A stretch of 64,000 nucleotides of DNA, from NCBI RefSeq assembly GCF_026914185.1, contig NC_070565.1, positions 3,100,001 to 3,164,000 on the forward strand. The letters run 5' to 3'. This stretch comes from Puccinia triticina (taxonomy: Eukaryota > Basidiomycota > Pucciniomycetes > Pucciniales > Pucciniaceae). The notes under the pieces were generated by a model. It was given only the letters and a program-made list of their open reading frames with translations, was not told the DNA's origin and did not search any database. Both the position numbers and the translations under genes were made by a program. Of this stretch, positions 12,201 through 24,524 are shown piece by piece. Each line of letters starts with the position of its first letter. Positions within the stretch are counted from its first letter, which is position 1.

Positions 12201-13806
12201 GGCCACGCTTTTGAAACTCAACTGTGTAAACGTACGCGATAACGCGCCCAAATCGCTCCAATTTTACCAACTGTGAGATCAATTCTTTCATCTTCAAATA
12301 GAATACTCGTGCGACTACTGTTGGATGGTCAAATGATTGCTCTCCAACCGGTGTTTCATTTATGATGTCGGTCCAGTTTGGGTTTGCAGTCATAGTGATG
12401 AAATAGGAAGGCGGGCCGTAGTGTCTTACGATTGCCATTGCATTGTGGTAAAGCTTTTGCATACACCGCGGACTTCCAATAAACGTAGACGGGAGAATCA
12501 CGCAACGGCCAGTTGGCGTGCCTTCGTTTTCTAACGACTTTATTAACCGATTGTACTGGTTCGCCTTCAGCTTTGCTTGGTTTGCTGTAACAAATGTAAG
12601 TCTTTGCCGCTCTACACAAATATACATATCGACAAGGATTTCTTGAAGGAGCGCGCGGCCGGCTAAAATGGGACAGAATTTTTTTTGACGCCGAAATAGC
12701 ATATAGGCAAACCATTCCAAGGAACCGACCTTCCGGCGCATTACTAAAAGGAATGATGACAAAATGTTAACGCGGGCAGAAATTAAATTTAATATAAGAT
12801 TCACCTCTTTCTGTGCTGGCCTCAAACAGGTTGTCCCATTGTTGCTCGCCGTATGGGAAGAATAATGGATATCGTAATGCCATATAAGACGAATGCATGT
12901 CTGAGATAAAATCGAGTCCTTCATCACAGCGATGAAGCATTATCTGTCGCTCGCCAATTATATCACCGCTGCCTTTAATTACCACGGCGACCTCATCGAC
13001 AGTTGGAAAATTGTATCGCTTAGGATCTCCACCAGCTGTCGGCACACCGATGAGTTTGGGTGTTCTTGACGTGGTCCTTTTCAGGACATCAAACGCTGAA
13101 CGGAAAACCTTAGCGTAGGGGTTAATTGCTGCTAACAAGTTCATAAGCTCGAGGACAATTTCCGATTGAATTAACCCTCCGCGACCTGCCGCCCCACCTT
13201 TGCCTCGAGCTTGGTCAACCCTATATTGCGCCTCTCCTAGGCCTTTGTCGCCTACAACATAGATTTGAGAAAAGCCTGGCTTGTCGCCTGTCGGGAGCAC
13301 GCTTGAGATACGATGAGTGAGGCCCCCAGAGACCTTGAAAACATTGATACCCATCTGTCCTGCAACCGTGTGATCGATCTTTGCTCCCAACGAAGTGAAG
13401 GATAGCGCGTTATTGTACATTCACGTTGATTGTTGGAAATTCAAGGAGCCTACATAACTCATGTCACTTAAGTTTAAAAGCGCTCGAGTTTAGCTTGAGA
13501 GAATAACTCACGGTCATCAGTCCCAGTAAACAACTTCCTCAAGACCTTCGGATACCTGGGTGCCGTGGCGGCCATGAACGGCAAAGTTACTTTATTTTTT
13601 TGGCAACACATCGTATAGAGCTTTGTCGACTTGTTTCTATCGACAAGGGTCGACTTGTCTTTCCAGTGGAGTGCACCACATCCATTGCATAAGAAATTGC
13701 ACCGTCCCAAAGAATTCGGCATAACATAATCAATAATCAATGGTAATCTTGCCTCATAATCCGGTGGAGTGCTTGTTGTTACTTTTGCCACCGAAGGAAT
13801 AAACAT
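9225..13806 (-). pseudogene. Helitron RepHel (HUH replication initiator plus PIF1-type helicase)
   Basis: Rolling-circle transposition protein. Segments on the minus strand are 13806-13474, 13420-12805, 12743-11688 and 11641-9225. The N-terminal block has CNGCGALHW...CCQKNKV, usual in Helitrons. The Rep domain has the HUH motif GLPHLHLM and the tyrosine motif YLYKYITKG. The helicase has Walker A GPGGTGKT, Walker B LIIWDE and the C-terminal NKSQGQTL...QLYVALSR block. Introns 12744-12804 (61 bp) and 11642-11687 (46 bp) have GT-AG ends and restore the frame. One in-frame TGA (9644-9642) stands where relatives are expected to have Arg (LP-R-VKL), and another may precede MYNNAL. The junction of the first two segments is unresolved. 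Otherwise long and intact, so recently active. Confidence 0.85.
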
Positions 13807-15107
13807 TAAGGCGTGCGTCCTAAAGTCTGGTGATTGATACTCCCTCCGGTCCTGCCTAGGTGTAATCTGATTTCCTCATAAGTATTCTACCCGTCATGAA
13901 CTTGGAACCAAATGTGATCTACATGGAAACTTACCCAGGATGGAGCCTATGAGGATTCACTTGCGGAAAAATTTTCGAGCGTATTCTTGATGGTTGGCTA
14001 AAGTTCTGCTTCAAAAACTACGGCGCTGAAGACTATCGGTTTTTCTAATCTCAAAAGGCAAAGATCCCGTGCACGCAAATCTATATTTTGCAAAACGTGA
14101 ACACCTTGTCTTATGTAATCAATAAATCAACACATCTTAACAATTTAATGTTAATTGTTACGTCTCTTCATCCCAAAGTGCCTGATTAAGCTCAGGCCAT
14201 ATAGTCAAGACTTCACGCCTGATGAACAGTCATAACTTGTTTACCTCATGCTTCAAATGAGGTTAACAAAGCGATTGTGGCTAGCATGATTTGTGAAAAA
14301 TTTTGTTGTCCGCGCATGCCATTTATCTTCCGCTTACATAACGTAATCTGCTAACGAAATTAGTACTTCTACCATAAGTATTGAAAAAGTGCGTGTTAAT
14401 TTCAAAGTAAAGTTAAGTTTAAGAATAAATTGGCGGTCCCAGATTAGAACTGCTCGGCGAAAGTCATTCTTAAAGCAAGGGAATAATCTCGCAAATTTCA
14501 TCACTCAAAGAGACTGGGTTGTTGCTATAAGTAGAGCCCAATGTCACCTGTTGAACGTTAAAGTAAGTCATGATAACGTCAATAGAGTTAAATAAAACCT
14601 TTACATTAGCCTTAAGCCGCCTGGATAATGAGCCTCATTCTTCGGTGATGCTGTGTGGTGCGGGCCTCTTCAACCCTAATTTTTGTAGTCCATGCCGAGC
14701 TAGGAAATTATGTAAGCCCCGGGAAAACTGAGGGCCAGGCAAGGCCAATGGGTACATAACCACGCCGACGTGGTAAAAAAGGCGCTGCCTGGCTGTTAAC
14801 TTGTAACATGATACCGTTCGGTGAAGGAAAGAAAACAAACCTCTAGGCAAATAACCGAGGCGCTTGCCGGCACAATAATATGCTCATCAGGCGCGGTTTG
14901 AGCAACAAGAATTATCAAGACTGTCGTCAAGTGGCTTGTTTAGTCCCAATGCGCAAAGACTGATTTCAGGCCAGTAAGATGTCGCGGCAGTGACAACGAG
15001 TGAGACGTCCTAAGGCTATTTATTATGATATCCCTCTTTGTCGAACTTAAATCTCCAGGAAACTGAAAATCTCATATTTTTTATCACCATTACGCTAAAG
15101 CCGGAAT
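13807..15107. other. Helitron intergenic region, divergent promoter area
   Basis: Lies between the divergent starts of RepHel (minus) and OB-fold-like gene A (plus). No conserved frame, RNA or repeat was found. It presumably carries promoters for both. Confidence 0.4.
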
Positions 15108-15983
15108 ATGTCAGCCTTACTCGTCGACCCACAATCAGACTCACTTATAGGAGAGGCTACTATGAAGTTTTTTGGCAAGTTTATACCAGTCCGTAGAGTA
15201 AGTCATTTGCTTCTATCAGGTGCTACGTTTGTTGATTTCTCCATTAAAATAGGTAGCTCAGTCTTTGAGACTACCGGACGGGACCCATCCTCAAGCAACA
15301 GAGACGTATGCTCAGTCTTCAGGTGCATGGACGCGTGGCCGGAAAATATTTGGTATCAGATTAGTGACCTCAAACAACTCCAATACCCCGCTTGAGCAGG
15401 GCAAGCCGTACTTTATTGAGGGTTAAATCACAGGCTCAACATTTTTGAAAGTCCCGAAGTTTACATGGGTAGCAGGCGATGAAAGAGTATCAAACATAGG
15501 GCTACACTATTCTGAATGGGAGCGTGTGAGAGTATCCGGGTTGGGTGTAATAGTAAATTTATCTTCCCACGAAATAACATCAACAACTAAGGAAAGTTTT
15601 ACCAAAATCACCGTTGAACACGTAAGTTTAAAACACCTCATTCAACGCTATTCCTACAACTGACAATAAGCATTTGAAAAAGGTCATGCCAGGAGGGACG
15701 TTCCGGGTTAGATGTCTGTTTGGCCCAAGCTTCTGTGTTATCCCTGACGATATAACCCTATTTATTGGGAGTAGAATTTACTACAAAGGTGTACTTGATG
15801 GGACGGGCCGAACCTCAAAAAGAATGATAATTGAGGTTAGTTGTCTCCTCTTGTAAATGTTTTCACCAAAAGGCTAATCATTGTTTCATGTTTGACCAGG
15901 TCGCCGAGGCAACTGTCTCTTTTGCCAGCATCTTAGTAACTGATTCAGAATCGTCTTCAAGCGAATTGAACGACGACTTTTAA
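15108..15983 (+). pseudogene. OB-fold-like protein, paralogue A (four exons, one stop)
   Basis: Predicted exons are 15108-15197, 15253-15621, 15671-15835 and 15900-15983, all phase 0 and close in length to those of paralogue C (90/369/165/84 against 93/375/153/57). Matching blocks are GKFIPVRR before intron 1, KPYFIEG and WERVRVSGLGVIV in exon 2, YYKGVLDGTG...RMIIE before intron 3, and a short acidic Ser-rich tail ending ELNDDF. A single in-frame TAA (15424-15426) follows YFIEG, so the copy is probably inactive or carries one recent nonsense change. The function is inferred only from the family resemblance (single-strand DNA binding). Confidence 0.6.
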
Positions 15984-16451
15984 TGCCTTAATACTTCATT
16001 GCTTTCTTTCATATGATGATCATTTCCTATTGGCTGTTTTGCGCAATTGAATATTTCACGGATTGTACCATCTGACACAACCAGGATTTTTTTTAAACTC
16101 CATTCATGATTCACTTATTTGAATACATGTTGACGATTAGACCCTGTAATCTTAAAATAAGTGTTTGTTCAAATGAATACAATTGGACACAACTCGCATG
16201 ACCATTTTCAAGCTAACTGAAAGAGTGTTACGTGACGGAACTGTTAACACTACCTTATCTCAACTCATCAACAAGCCTCTGCTTCTCATCCTTAACACCT
16301 CATAAACACAAAGCAAGGTGTTCTGGTAAATGTAACGCTCGCGAGAATCAGACAGCAGTGCTTAGGCTTCGTGTGAGTGAATGCAAGAACTAAATTTCAA
16401 CAAAAAGACAAAAAAAGGGAAAAAAGGGGATAATAATCATGACTAATTAGT
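15984..16451. other. Spacer up to the Gypsy-1 insertion
   Basis: AT-rich, no gene seen. TTAGT at 16447-16451 is the left half of the Gypsy-1 target duplication. The sequence continues after the element at 25780. Confidence 0.5.
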
Positions 16452-17701
16452 TGTCAGGCTCGGTGATGCCAAGACACGAAGTCCTCTAGCTACACGAGTG
16501 ACTGCGGCGAGTGGGCGCGTCTGTAGATGCGGTAAGATGATGGTTTATAAAGATTTATATCCCTGATGGGATGTAACGGAGGGGCCGCGAGAGCAGCGGA
16601 ATGGTTAAGGTGCCCTCCGGGGCGGTTCTTACAGGGCCTGACAAGCAGGGGTAGTATGTCCTGTGTTGTCTGGGGTCCGACAAGCGGGGGTTGTTCGACA
16701 AGTTCCCAAGTATATAATTGATGGGGATTACTCCCGAGATGATAAAGAGAAAATGAGCTGGACTTACTGTTGGAGCAGGAGTCCAGCGACGAGCAATGAA
16801 TCTAAAAACAATCTAACACAAGCTGAGAGCGAACTGATCAACGAATATGTTCGGCGAAGTAGTGCGCTGCTGGGCGGTTAAAGTGATTGACGATTCTGGG
16901 GAGCCAGAGTCCTCCCAACACTGGCTTTTATGCTTTTTCTGGGAGGCTCGTCGGCTCGCTATTCTCCTGGATGGCCTTCCAATACATTTTGTCGGAAGGC
17001 ACAGCCTCTTTACTGGTCTTGCTACTCGTAAGACCCGTATCTCTTGGATACCGGTCACAAGGAAGATTCTTTCTTCTCGGAACTCGTTTAAAGAGTTCTA
17101 CTCGAAATGACACGCTAGAGATCCTCTGCTCTCGAGTGGAGGATCACTAGGAGTCGGTTCCTATGCGGAGCTCTTCGGCGATTCGTGTCCGAGTCTTTCC
17201 GCTACTGTTGCTGCGACGGAGCTCGGAAGAAGATTGCTACCACGCGACCAGGTACTGTAGTTCTCTGAGTCGCGTGGCTTGATTGTTTAGCCGCCTACTG
17301 GCGGCTGTTGTTTCCATGCGACCAGGTACTACAGTACTCTGTATCGCGTGGCTGAGTGATTTAGCCGCTAACAAGCCCACGTAGTTTTCGCGCAACCAGT
17401 GGCTGTCTGCTGAGTATTACGTGGGTCTTCTGAGTGGGTCTTTTTATACATGCTCCCTTGTTTTTGTTACTTGTACCTAGTTGGGATATATTGTACAGAA
17501 GAGATTCTGGACCGCGCGGCGGTCCCGTTGGTGTCTAGCTTCTCTAGGAAGCTATTTGTAATATTTAAAACAATTTAAAACAAATCTATGCTGCGCAGAG
17601 ATCCGCGCTGCGGTCTGCTCTGCACCCGGTTTACGGTGCTCTTGGCTGCGCTACCGGAGCTGCAGGCGGGGCTCTATTCTAGAATGGTAGCCCGGCTGAC
17701 A
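16452..17701 (-). repeat. Gypsy-1 3' LTR
   Basis: 1250 bp, virtually identical to 24525-25774. Minus-strand reading starts TGTCAGCCGGGC and ends GCCTGACA. Confidence 0.93.
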
Positions 17702-17720
17702 TTCCCCACCACCAAGATAA
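17702..17720 (-). other. Gypsy-1 polypurine tract
   Basis: On the minus strand TTGGTGGTGGGGAA ends directly at the 3' LTR. This is the expected position and composition of the plus-strand DNA primer. Confidence 0.7.
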
Positions 17721-17750
17721 GTTACTCTTAACTTAGCTGACTTTCTAAAA

Positions 17751-20700
17751 TTATTTACGTTTAGAAGCTCTGTAGCTACGTAGGTGAATTGCACCGTCCG
17801 GGATGTTGTCTTCTGGTAGCCATTCATCTTTATCTGCAGATTGGTTTCTGTATCTTACAAGGTATAACCTTGTATCTTTTCCTGAAATCCTCTCCTTTTT
17901 ATCTTTGAGGATCTTATGTACCTTAAGTTGTTCTTTCTTTGAAGGTTCTTCTATGGGTACCGGTAACGGTTTGGGGACCACTTCATTTGCTCTTGCAACA
18001 TATTTCTTGATAAGGCTTACGGGAAACACAGGGTGTTTCCTACTGAATTCTTCTGTCAAAATTACTTCTACTGCATTTTTACCGTGTAGGTTCTTAATGA
18101 CAAAAGGTCCCACAAACGCGGGTTTCAGTTTTCTGCTACCTCCCAGATTATTAAAGTTCACTGTGGACAGAAGCACTGGATCTCCTATTTGGAATTCAGG
18201 TTCTTTGTGACTTTTGTCCCAGCGAGTTTTACTATACTCTGCTGCTTCTTGGACACATCTGGCTGCGTGAGAATTTGTTGCGTCTAATATCTTTTTGAAG
18301 TCCGCGGCGGTTGGGTGGGCTACAGGTAATTTATCATTAATAGTATCCTTAGGTAACCGCGGTATCCATCCTCTTTCTAAGATGTAGGGCGTTTCTTTTG
18401 TAGTAGAATGTTTGCTGCTATTATATGCCATCTCTAATGCTGGCAACAGGTTGACCCAATCATGCGTGTACCCGTCACTGTTTTTAAACTCTAATCCAAA
18501 CGCACAGAACCTTCTGAGTAGGTCTTCTAATGTTTGTATCATGCGTTCTGCTAGGCCATCTGTCTGCGGATGGTATGCAGTGGAAAAAGCTAGTTTAGTA
18601 CCCAGCATATCATGCAAGTTTCGCCAAAATTCTGATGTAAATTTAGGGTCCCTGTCACTTATAATAATTTTTGGGATACCTACGTCAGCCATTATTCTAT
18701 TCCAAAATAATATGGCTACTTCCATAGCTGTATCATCTTTATGATGCGGGATAAACCTGGCTCTTTTTGAGAACCTGTCTACTACTACTAGAACAGAGTT
18801 GTAGGAGAAAGGTCCTCCAGGGGGTAGGCCAGTTACAAAATCCATGTTGATTATTTCCCACCGCGTTTTTGGTTCCGCAATGGTTTGTAATAATCCAAAT
18901 CTCTTGCCGGTTTGCTTGTTAGACTTCTGGCAAATTTCACATGACTTAACATATTCTTTAACCTGGGTTTTCCAGTCAATCCACCAGGCGGTTTGTTTGA
19001 CTCTTTCAACGGTACGCTCTTCGGAGAAGTGACCGGAACCAACATTGTCATGGCATTCTTGTAACATATTTTTTATGTGACTCTCTTTGCTTAGCACAAT
19101 TACGCTAGAATGTCTATGGCGAAAATAAATTATGCCGTCTAAGAGTGTGAATTGTCCGGCTTTGTAAGGAGTAAGCCATTTCTCCGGTAGACTAGCAATC
19201 AATTCTGGCGCGCTGTTTTCATTGTCCAATATATTGATTAATTTAACTAGCTCCATATCTTCACTGTAACTAACTCTGACCTCTTCGAAGAATACATCAT
19301 CAATGTCACATACATGAATGCCTAAGATTGGAAATACATCCTCATCTTCTGGGTCGTACGCTGGGTTATCTGGAGTATTGGGTAGAGCCCATCTACTTAG
19401 TCCGTCGGCATTAGTATGCTTAGCTCCCGCTCTATGAATTATAGTCATGTGGCCTCTATATTGCTGAATTGCGATTTGCCATCTGAGCATGTGACGGTTA
19501 GGTGTTTTCATATTCATGAGAGTTTTCACAGCAGTACAGTCGGTGACTACTATGATTTTACAACCTTCCAGATAGTAGTGTAATTTTTCTAATGCCCAAA
19601 CAAGGCAGAGACATTCCATCTGACTAGCGCCGTATCTCATCTCTGTTTTACGGACTTGTCTTGATATGAACAAGATTGGTTTTTCTACCGGTACTCCATC
19701 TATAATGAATTCTTGGTGTAACGCGGCGCCTATTCCCTCAAAACAAGCATCTATGTACAGGATGAATGGTAGAGCGTAATCTGGTTGAGCTAAGACAGGG
19801 GCAGTGGTTATGAGTCTCTTTAGCTGCTCATAGTCTTCTACTCTCCCGTAGGTCATCTCAAAAAATACATCCTTGCTACATAGTTCATACAAACTTTTGG
19901 TTATGTTTGCAAACCTAGGGATGTGTTGACGGTAATAGCTACAGAATCCAAGAAATGACTGCATTTCCGTAATAGTCTGTGGCATAGGTTTGAGTAGTAC
20001 TGCCGCCACTCTATTTTGATCTATAGCTAGTGATAAACCTGAGACAATATGGCCTAAGGCTTTAAGTTCTTTGAATCCAAAGTTGCATTTCTTAATGGAC
20101 ATTTTCAAACCGGATTTTATTGCCGTTTTGAGTACTAATCTTATTTTCTCAAGATGTTCCTCCCAGTCCGTAGAATATATGATGATGTCATCTATATACA
20201 CCATCATCCAGCTTTGTCGGATAAAAGATCCGAATATGGTATCCATCATACGCTGAAAGTGGGACGGCGCATTTTTAATACCAAAAGGCATGCGCAAATA
20301 TTCGTAAACACCTAAGTGGCAGATAATTCTCATAAATTGCCTACTCTCTTCCTTAATAGGAATTTGGTGGAAACCTTTAAGCACGTCCATTGTCGTGATA
20401 AACTTCGCGTTAGCCAAGTTATGTAACGAGTGGTCTATACGGGGGATAGGGTAATTATCCGCTTTCGTATAATTGTTAAGCGCTCGAAAGTCTCCTACCA
20501 TGCGGGACTTCTCATTATGCCATGCTATTATTACTGGTGCAGTTATTTCCACTTGCTCATTATGGCCTACTTTCCTCAATACTTTAAGTTCTAGAAGTTC
20601 CTTAATGTGAATTTCTAGTGCTTCGCGGGACTTAGAGCTTGAGGGATACGCCGCTCTCCTTAGCGCGGGGGGATAAGGAGGTTTGCAAGTAAGTTCTATC

Positions 20701-23681
20701 TCAATGTCATGTCCGGAGATATTGCCTATGGGCTCCTCTTTTGTGCAAAAAGCTTCTTCATGTTCAAAGCAAATTTTTAACACATCTAGATGTTGGTCTT
20801 TGCTCAGTGTGTCACTGACAGCAGCTTGAGACATGTAATCTTGACGGAAACGGTTCAGCTCTTTCTCGTCTTGGTTTCCTTTTACAGGGCTCTGAAAATT
20901 GATGTTACATATCTCAAACTTCCTTTTCCAATCTCCACCTATAGTGTAGAACCTGTCTTTACTTTGGAAAACATCTATCCCGTAAAGACAGAATGCATCA
21001 TTCCCCAAGATTAGGTAATCACACACAGCATCTTCTAACACTACAAATTCTATATGTAGTCTAAGTGAACCCTTGGTGTGCGGGAAAATTAGTGGCATCT
21101 TTACAACTCCTATAGGCTTAAGTGCAGCATTACAACTACTAAACTTGGCACGCGGGGTTGGGAGTAATTTCTCCCGCCATCTTGGATAGTACCGGCTCAA
21201 CAAGTTGGTACTGGTACATGAACAGAAGGCTCCAATGTCTAGGAGAGCTTTAACTTCTTTACCATCATAGAGAACAGTAGTGTAACTTGTTTTGCCTAGG
21301 GTATAACTCATACCTTCTTCTGGCTTATTAGTCATCAATTTGGCATCAGATACATGTCCGACTCCAGCGGAAGGGTTCCATTTTTGTGGCAAGTTTGAAT
21401 CACCTTGGATTACTGTAATGTGAAGGGGGTCACCCAAGTCTGCTTGAATCACGTTGCAGCGGGCTATTGGTTTGGAGCCACAATCCCCGGTGACACTCTC
21501 CCGGTCATTTTCAAAATGTACTATATCAAACTGGGATCCAGTGTCAGAGTCGCCTTCGTCATCTGTAAACACCTCAATGTTATTAATCCTTCTGCGGGGT
21601 TTGGGGCACTCAGGTCTCTTATGGCCCTTTTCCCCGCAATTATAACACTCAGGAATATTAGCCTTCTTTGGCGCAGTTTCAGCAGGTTTTGTGCCGGTGG
21701 GCGCATTATCTCTATACACAGCACTCTTTCTTTCTTCATAAGATTTGGGCTTCTTATCTAAACCTTTTGCAGCAATCACCAATTCTATAACTGAGACTAA
21801 CTCTGCTAAGTCTACGTCAGGATCCCGCAGGCGACACATTACATCATGCTCTAAGTCACCCCGACACTTTTTCAATATTTTCTTGGTGACAAATTTTTGA
21901 GAAGGTTGATCATATATGCAGTCAATTCTCTTCTTTTGTGTCAAGCACCATTTGTAAGGCACATGTTTCATAGGGTCAAAGAAATCGGTTTCATATGCGG
22001 CAAGCATTTTATCTTCCCAGACGTCAGTGCCGTATTGTAAGTGGATCAGTTTCTTCCATTCCTTCCAGCTGATTTTGCCAACTGATTTCTTTTTTCCTAC
22101 AAACCAATCTAAGGCCATGCCTTCAAACAATCGGGGTAATCTGGATGTCACTATTTCATCTGACGCTTCGTAGGACTCAAGGAGATGATCTATGTAATTC
22201 ATAAAGTATATGTGATCATATTCTCCTTCGCCGGTGAATTTGGGCCATTCTTTGATGGGTGGCAAGAGTTTGTTCATTGCGAAAATATCAAAGTTGCTCA
22301 AATATGATGTGGTCTGTCTTGCTTGGTTTTGGTAAGGAGGGGTTTGTTCAACAGGTTCCTCTTTTTTGGGAGGCATTGATCTTTCTTTATTTTGAAAGAC
22401 TCTCTCTTTTGTGTTCAAGAAAGGGTTATTAAATTGTAATTCTTCTTGAACAATGGATTCCGCCTTATTGGTCATGTGGGGCGGAGTTTGAATCCCAGAG
22501 GCTGCCTGTTTAAGGGACTTAATCTCAAGTTTCAAAGTGCTAATTTGTTCCGAAACAGACTGAGTGATTTGTTTGGCAACTTCTTTGATTGTGTCATCCT
22601 GGTTACTGACAAGGTCAATTAGAATTCGTAACTGAGCAGATTGGTGCTCCTCACGCTCACGCTGAGCTACCATTATCTCAGATTTAATCATGGTGATTAC
22701 TTCATTTTTGAAGTCCGCCAGGCTGATGTCAAGATCAGTTAATTTGTCCTGCGCTGTGAGATTGGAGTCTCTTACTGCAGCAACAGTTTTAACTATGTCA
22801 CGGAGTTCTCTCTCAGTTTTCTGAACTATTTCTCTCAGTTCTGGGATCTTAACAAAAGGTTCTTGGGACAATTCCAGAGATTTTTTTACGCCGGTCTCAA
22901 TCATGTTACTCGTGGCTTTATAACAATCAATAATTTTGGAGACAGTAGTTTTATGGTAATTATTTGAGTTGTAATGTAATTTGTCTAGATTACTGTATAC
23001 ATTCTCAAACAAAGAAAAAATAAAGTCTCTGTCTATTGTAGGTGATCGTAAGCTTTGTCTAGTGTGTCCGCCACCTTCATCAGACGCTTCCATTGGATGA
23101 CGTTGTCTCTGGCTGCTTGAGTTGGGGGTGCTTTGCGCTTTTTCCCGGTGTTTCTGGCTGGGTAGAGTTGCTTCATCACCGTCCAAGGATTCCAACCCTC
23201 GACGTAAGACTCTAGCTGTTTTTGAGCCATCAACTTCTGCGCCATTTTCTGGCTCTCTTGAGCTCTGCGGAGAGCTGTTCGCAGCTCTTCTGTCGCTCCT
23301 CCTTTCGCTTGGAGAGCTACACACTCCTGCCAGTTCAGGACGTGGTCGCGGACTAAGTCCTTGGTCTTGTCCAGCTTGATTAGCTGTTCTTTCGTCTTGA
23401 GGATAGTCCTCGCCGGATTGGTCGAGGTGGTCGTCGAGGTACTCGGAACCGGAGCTGGGTTCTTCTTCTTGAACTTCAGGGAGCTCAGCTTCGGAGTCTT
23501 CTCCTTGGGAGGCTCGACGGCTACCTCCGCGGCTTCCTCCTCCTCCGCGGCTTCCTCCTCCTCCGCGGCTTCCTCCTCTTCCGCCACTTCCTCGGCTTCC
23601 GCCGCCGGTGGCTTGTCTAGGATGCCTCTTGGGGGTGGACAGAGGTCCTTCGAGATCGGGTCTGCTCGATCGGGTGGACAT
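17751..23681 (-). CDS. Gypsy-1 Gag-Pol polyprotein
   Basis: One open frame of 1976 residues. Approximate layout: disordered Gly/Arg/Ser- and acid-rich N-terminus (1-210), helical coiled-coil region (220-400), Gag core, CCHC knuckle [14 protein letters not shown] (about 678), retropepsin LLDIGAFCS with second motif LILGND (about 814-900), reverse transcriptase with YIDD (about 1162), RNase H starting YIDACFEG (about 1308), integrase with HHCC finger and D-D-E (NMDFV, SDRDPKF, LAERMIQ; about 1540-1710), and a C-terminal chromodomain ([19 protein letters not shown]; about 1920-1976) that in chromoviruses steers integration to heterochromatin. Oddity: the protease reads DIGA where DTG or DSG is usual. 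No stops or frameshifts, so probably autonomous. Confidence 0.95.
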   Translation of the reverse strand: MSTRSSRPDLEGPLSTPKRHPRQATGGGSRGSGGRGGSRGGGGSRGGGGSRGGSRRASQGEDSEAELPEVQEEEPSSGSEYLDDHLDQSGEDYPQDERTANQAGQDQGLSPRPRPELAGVCSSPSERRSDRRAANSSPQSSREPENGAEVDGSKTARVLRRGLESLDGDEATLPSQKHREKAQSTPNSSSQRQRHPMEASDEGGGHTRQSLRSPTIDRDFIFSLFENVYSNLDKLHYNSNNYHKTTVSKIIDCYKATSNMIETGVKKSLELSQEPFVKIPELREIVQKTERELRDIVKTVAAVRDSNLTAQDKLTDLDISLADFKNEVITMIKSEIMVAQREREEHQSAQLRILIDLVSNQDDTIKEVAKQITQSVSEQISTLKLEIKSLKQAASGIQTPPHMTNKAESIVQEELQFNNPFLNTKERVFQNKERSMPPKKEEPVEQTPPYQNQARQTTSYLSNFDIFAMNKLLPPIKEWPKFTGEGEYDHIYFMNYIDHLLESYEASDEIVTSRLPRLFEGMALDWFVGKKKSVGKISWKEWKKLIHLQYGTDVWEDKMLAAYETDFFDPMKHVPYKWCLTQKKRIDCIYDQPSQKFVTKKILKKCRGDLEHDVMCRLRDPDVDLAELVSVIELVIAAKGLDKKPKSYEERKSAVYRDNAPTGTKPAETAPKKANIPECYNCGEKGHKRPECPKPRRRINNIEVFTDDEGDSDTGSQFDIVHFENDRESVTGDCGSKPIARCNVIQADLGDPLHITVIQGDSNLPQKWNPSAGVGHVSDAKLMTNKPEEGMSYTLGKTSYTTVLYDGKEVKALLDIGAFCSCTSTNLLSRYYPRWREKLLPTPRAKFSSCNAALKPIGVVKMPLIFPHTKGSLRLHIEFVVLEDAVCDYLILGNDAFCLYGIDVFQSKDRFYTIGGDWKRKFEICNINFQSPVKGNQDEKELNRFRQDYMSQAAVSDTLSKDQHLDVLKICFEHEEAFCTKEEPIGNISGHDIEIELTCKPPYPPALRRAAYPSSSKSREALEIHIKELLELKVLRKVGHNEQVEITAPVIIAWHNEKSRMVGDFRALNNYTKADNYPIPRIDHSLHNLANAKFITTMDVLKGFHQIPIKEESRQFMRIICHLGVYEYLRMPFGIKNAPSHFQRMMDTIFGSFIRQSWMMVYIDDIIIYSTDWEEHLEKIRLVLKTAIKSGLKMSIKKCNFGFKELKALGHIVSGLSLAIDQNRVAAVLLKPMPQTITEMQSFLGFCSYYRQHIPRFANITKSLYELCSKDVFFEMTYGRVEDYEQLKRLITTAPVLAQPDYALPFILYIDACFEGIGAALHQEFIIDGVPVEKPILFISRQVRKTEMRYGASQMECLCLVWALEKLHYYLEGCKIIVVTDCTAVKTLMNMKTPNRHMLRWQIAIQQYRGHMTIIHRAGAKHTNADGLSRWALPNTPDNPAYDPEDEDVFPILGIHVCDIDDVFFEEVRVSYSEDMELVKLINILDNENSAPELIASLPEKWLTPYKAGQFTLLDGIIYFRHRHSSVIVLSKESHIKNMLQECHDNVGSGHFSEERTVERVKQTAWWIDWKTQVKEYVKSCEICQKSNKQTGKRFGLLQTIAEPKTRWEIINMDFVTGLPPGGPFSYNSVLVVVDRFSKRARFIPHHKDDTAMEVAILFWNRIMADVGIPKIIISDRDPKFTSEFWRNLHDMLGTKLAFSTAYHPQTDGLAERMIQTLEDLLRRFCAFGLEFKNSDGYTHDWVNLLPALEMAYNSSKHSTTKETPYILERGWIPRLPKDTINDKLPVAHPTAADFKKILDATNSHAARCVQEAAEYSKTRWDKSHKEPEFQIGDPVLLSTVNFNNLGGSRKLKPAFVGPFVIKNLHGKNAVEVILTEEFSRKHPVFPVSLIKKYVARANEVVPKPLPVPIEEPSKKEQLKVHKILKDKKERISGKDTRLYLVRYRNQSADKDEWLPEDNIPDGAIHLRSYRASKRK
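23033..23587 (-). CDS. Overlapping +1-frame ORF inside Gypsy-1 gag
   Basis: 184 codons in the +1 frame relative to Gag-Pol. It begins with a Glu/Ala-rich run (EEEEAA repeated), then a basic/Pro region and a helix-rich tail ([55 protein letters not shown]) that looks more protein-like than the disordered Gag text in the same DNA. The frame stays open upstream to near the Gag ATG but offers no ATG; the listed start is GTG. Expression would need frameshifting, splicing or non-AUG initiation. The function is unknown; it could be a second Gag-type or accessory protein. The alternative is a chance frame over low-complexity DNA. Confidence 0.4.
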   Translation of the reverse strand: MAEEEEAAEEEEAAEEEEAAEVAVEPPKEKTPKLSSLKFKKKNPAPVPSTSTTTSTNPARTILKTKEQLIKLDKTKDLVRDHVLNWQECVALQAKGGATEELRTALRRAQESQKMAQKLMAQKQLESYVEGWNPWTVMKQLYPARNTGKKRKAPPTQAARDNVIQWKRLMKVADTLDKAYDHLQ

Positions 23682-23756
23682 GTTAGTTTATGTTTTTTTA
23701 TTTATTTATTTATGTTTTAGTGTTTTTATACGGATTATTTGCAAGAGAAACTTGGA

Positions 23757-24207
23757 CTAACCGAGTTCGTCCGCTTCAGAATCGCTTAATACGGGATTCT
23801 CAAACTTCTCGGCTTCTTTTGCAGTAAAGGAGCTTGTTTTTTCCTTGTTTTGTTCGGCCACTAAGCGGAAGAATCAATAATTTGTTAGAATTTTTCAAAG
23901 TAAATTTTTAAGTACGCAAAAAAAAAAGCGATTTACTTCTTTCCTTTTTTCTTTGAATTCTATTCAACCGGTGTTCGTTGAGTAGAAAGTTCAGAGTGAT
24001 TCGAGCCTCTAAATCTTTTTTCTTGCTCTTTTCAACTAGGATCGTGCCGAGTTGGATTCTTTCTTCGCAGGTTAACTTTTCAAAGTCGTCCGGCTGGTAG
24101 TTTTTAATAAACTCTTCGTTTCTGAGTTTAAGATAGCGGAGGTAATATTGAATCAGCTCGGCGTTCTGTTGTAAATGAGCCACTGATGTGGAAAAATAAG
24201 AACGCAA
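23757..24207 (-). CDS. Gypsy-1 leader ORF, probably spliced
   Basis: Upstream of Gag. A helix-rich segment (AELIQYYLRYLKLRNEEF...CEERIQLGTILVEKSKK) runs 24207-23937. A GT-AG intron (23936-23861, acceptor CCGCTTAG) then joins it in frame to an acidic tail ending SDSEADELG at 23757. No ATG precedes it in frame; a good acceptor (CCACATCAG) lies at its 5' edge, so an upstream exon is likely. Unrecognised. It could be a small accessory protein or the N-terminal part of a spliced Gag. Confidence 0.4.
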
Positions 24208-24501
24208 AAAGCAAGTTAGGGAGGTTCAAAAGCGAGTAAAGAGATGATAGGAGATAATTCTGAAGGATTAGTAGCTTCAGAATTGTTCAGGGGTAAGTTG
24301 CGCGCGAAAGAGCGCGGTTTTTGAGCTTTACTAGACTAAAAGGTCAATCTAATGGTGCGATATAGCGCGCCGTGCTCAAACTGCAGAGTTTTCTAGACAC
24401 AATCTAACGGTGATGTAAGCTAAAAGAATTTTAGAGGTAGGTTTGGTTTGGTTAATCGTCAGATAGACGAAATAGTAGGATTTTTTCTGGTTTTTTGGGA
24501 T

Positions 24502-24522
24502 AAGTTCCCGGCCAGACCCCCA
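24502..24522 (-). other. Gypsy-1 candidate primer-binding site
   Basis: Minus-strand TGGGGGTCTGGCC starts 2 nt inside the 5' LTR and begins with TGG, as expected for pairing with a tRNA CCA end. The tRNA could not be named. Confidence 0.5.
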
Positions 24523-24524
24523 AT

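Larger units (their letters stand above)
7043..16451 (-). mobile_element. Helitron with RepHel and OB-fold-like genes
   Basis: Rolling-circle DNA element read on the minus strand. The 3' end is at 7043 (CTAG, then T in the flank), preceded by a short GC hairpin. It encodes the RepHel protein (9225-13806) and an OB-fold-like gene between RepHel and the 3' end (7539-8382), so that gene lies inside the element. A paralogue follows at 15108-15983. The 5' TC end was not found. The right border given here is only where Gypsy-1 begins; the element may resume at 25780 and include a third paralogue up to about 27300. Confidence 0.75.

Noticed and set aside
16663..17150. Short frames within Gypsy-1 LTRs
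   Set aside because: Identical in both LTRs because the LTRs are nearly identical; no domain and no sign of selection.
23122..23720. Plus-strand frames opposite Gypsy-1 gag
   Set aside because: Shadows of the coding strand with Ser/Ala runs from the repeat.
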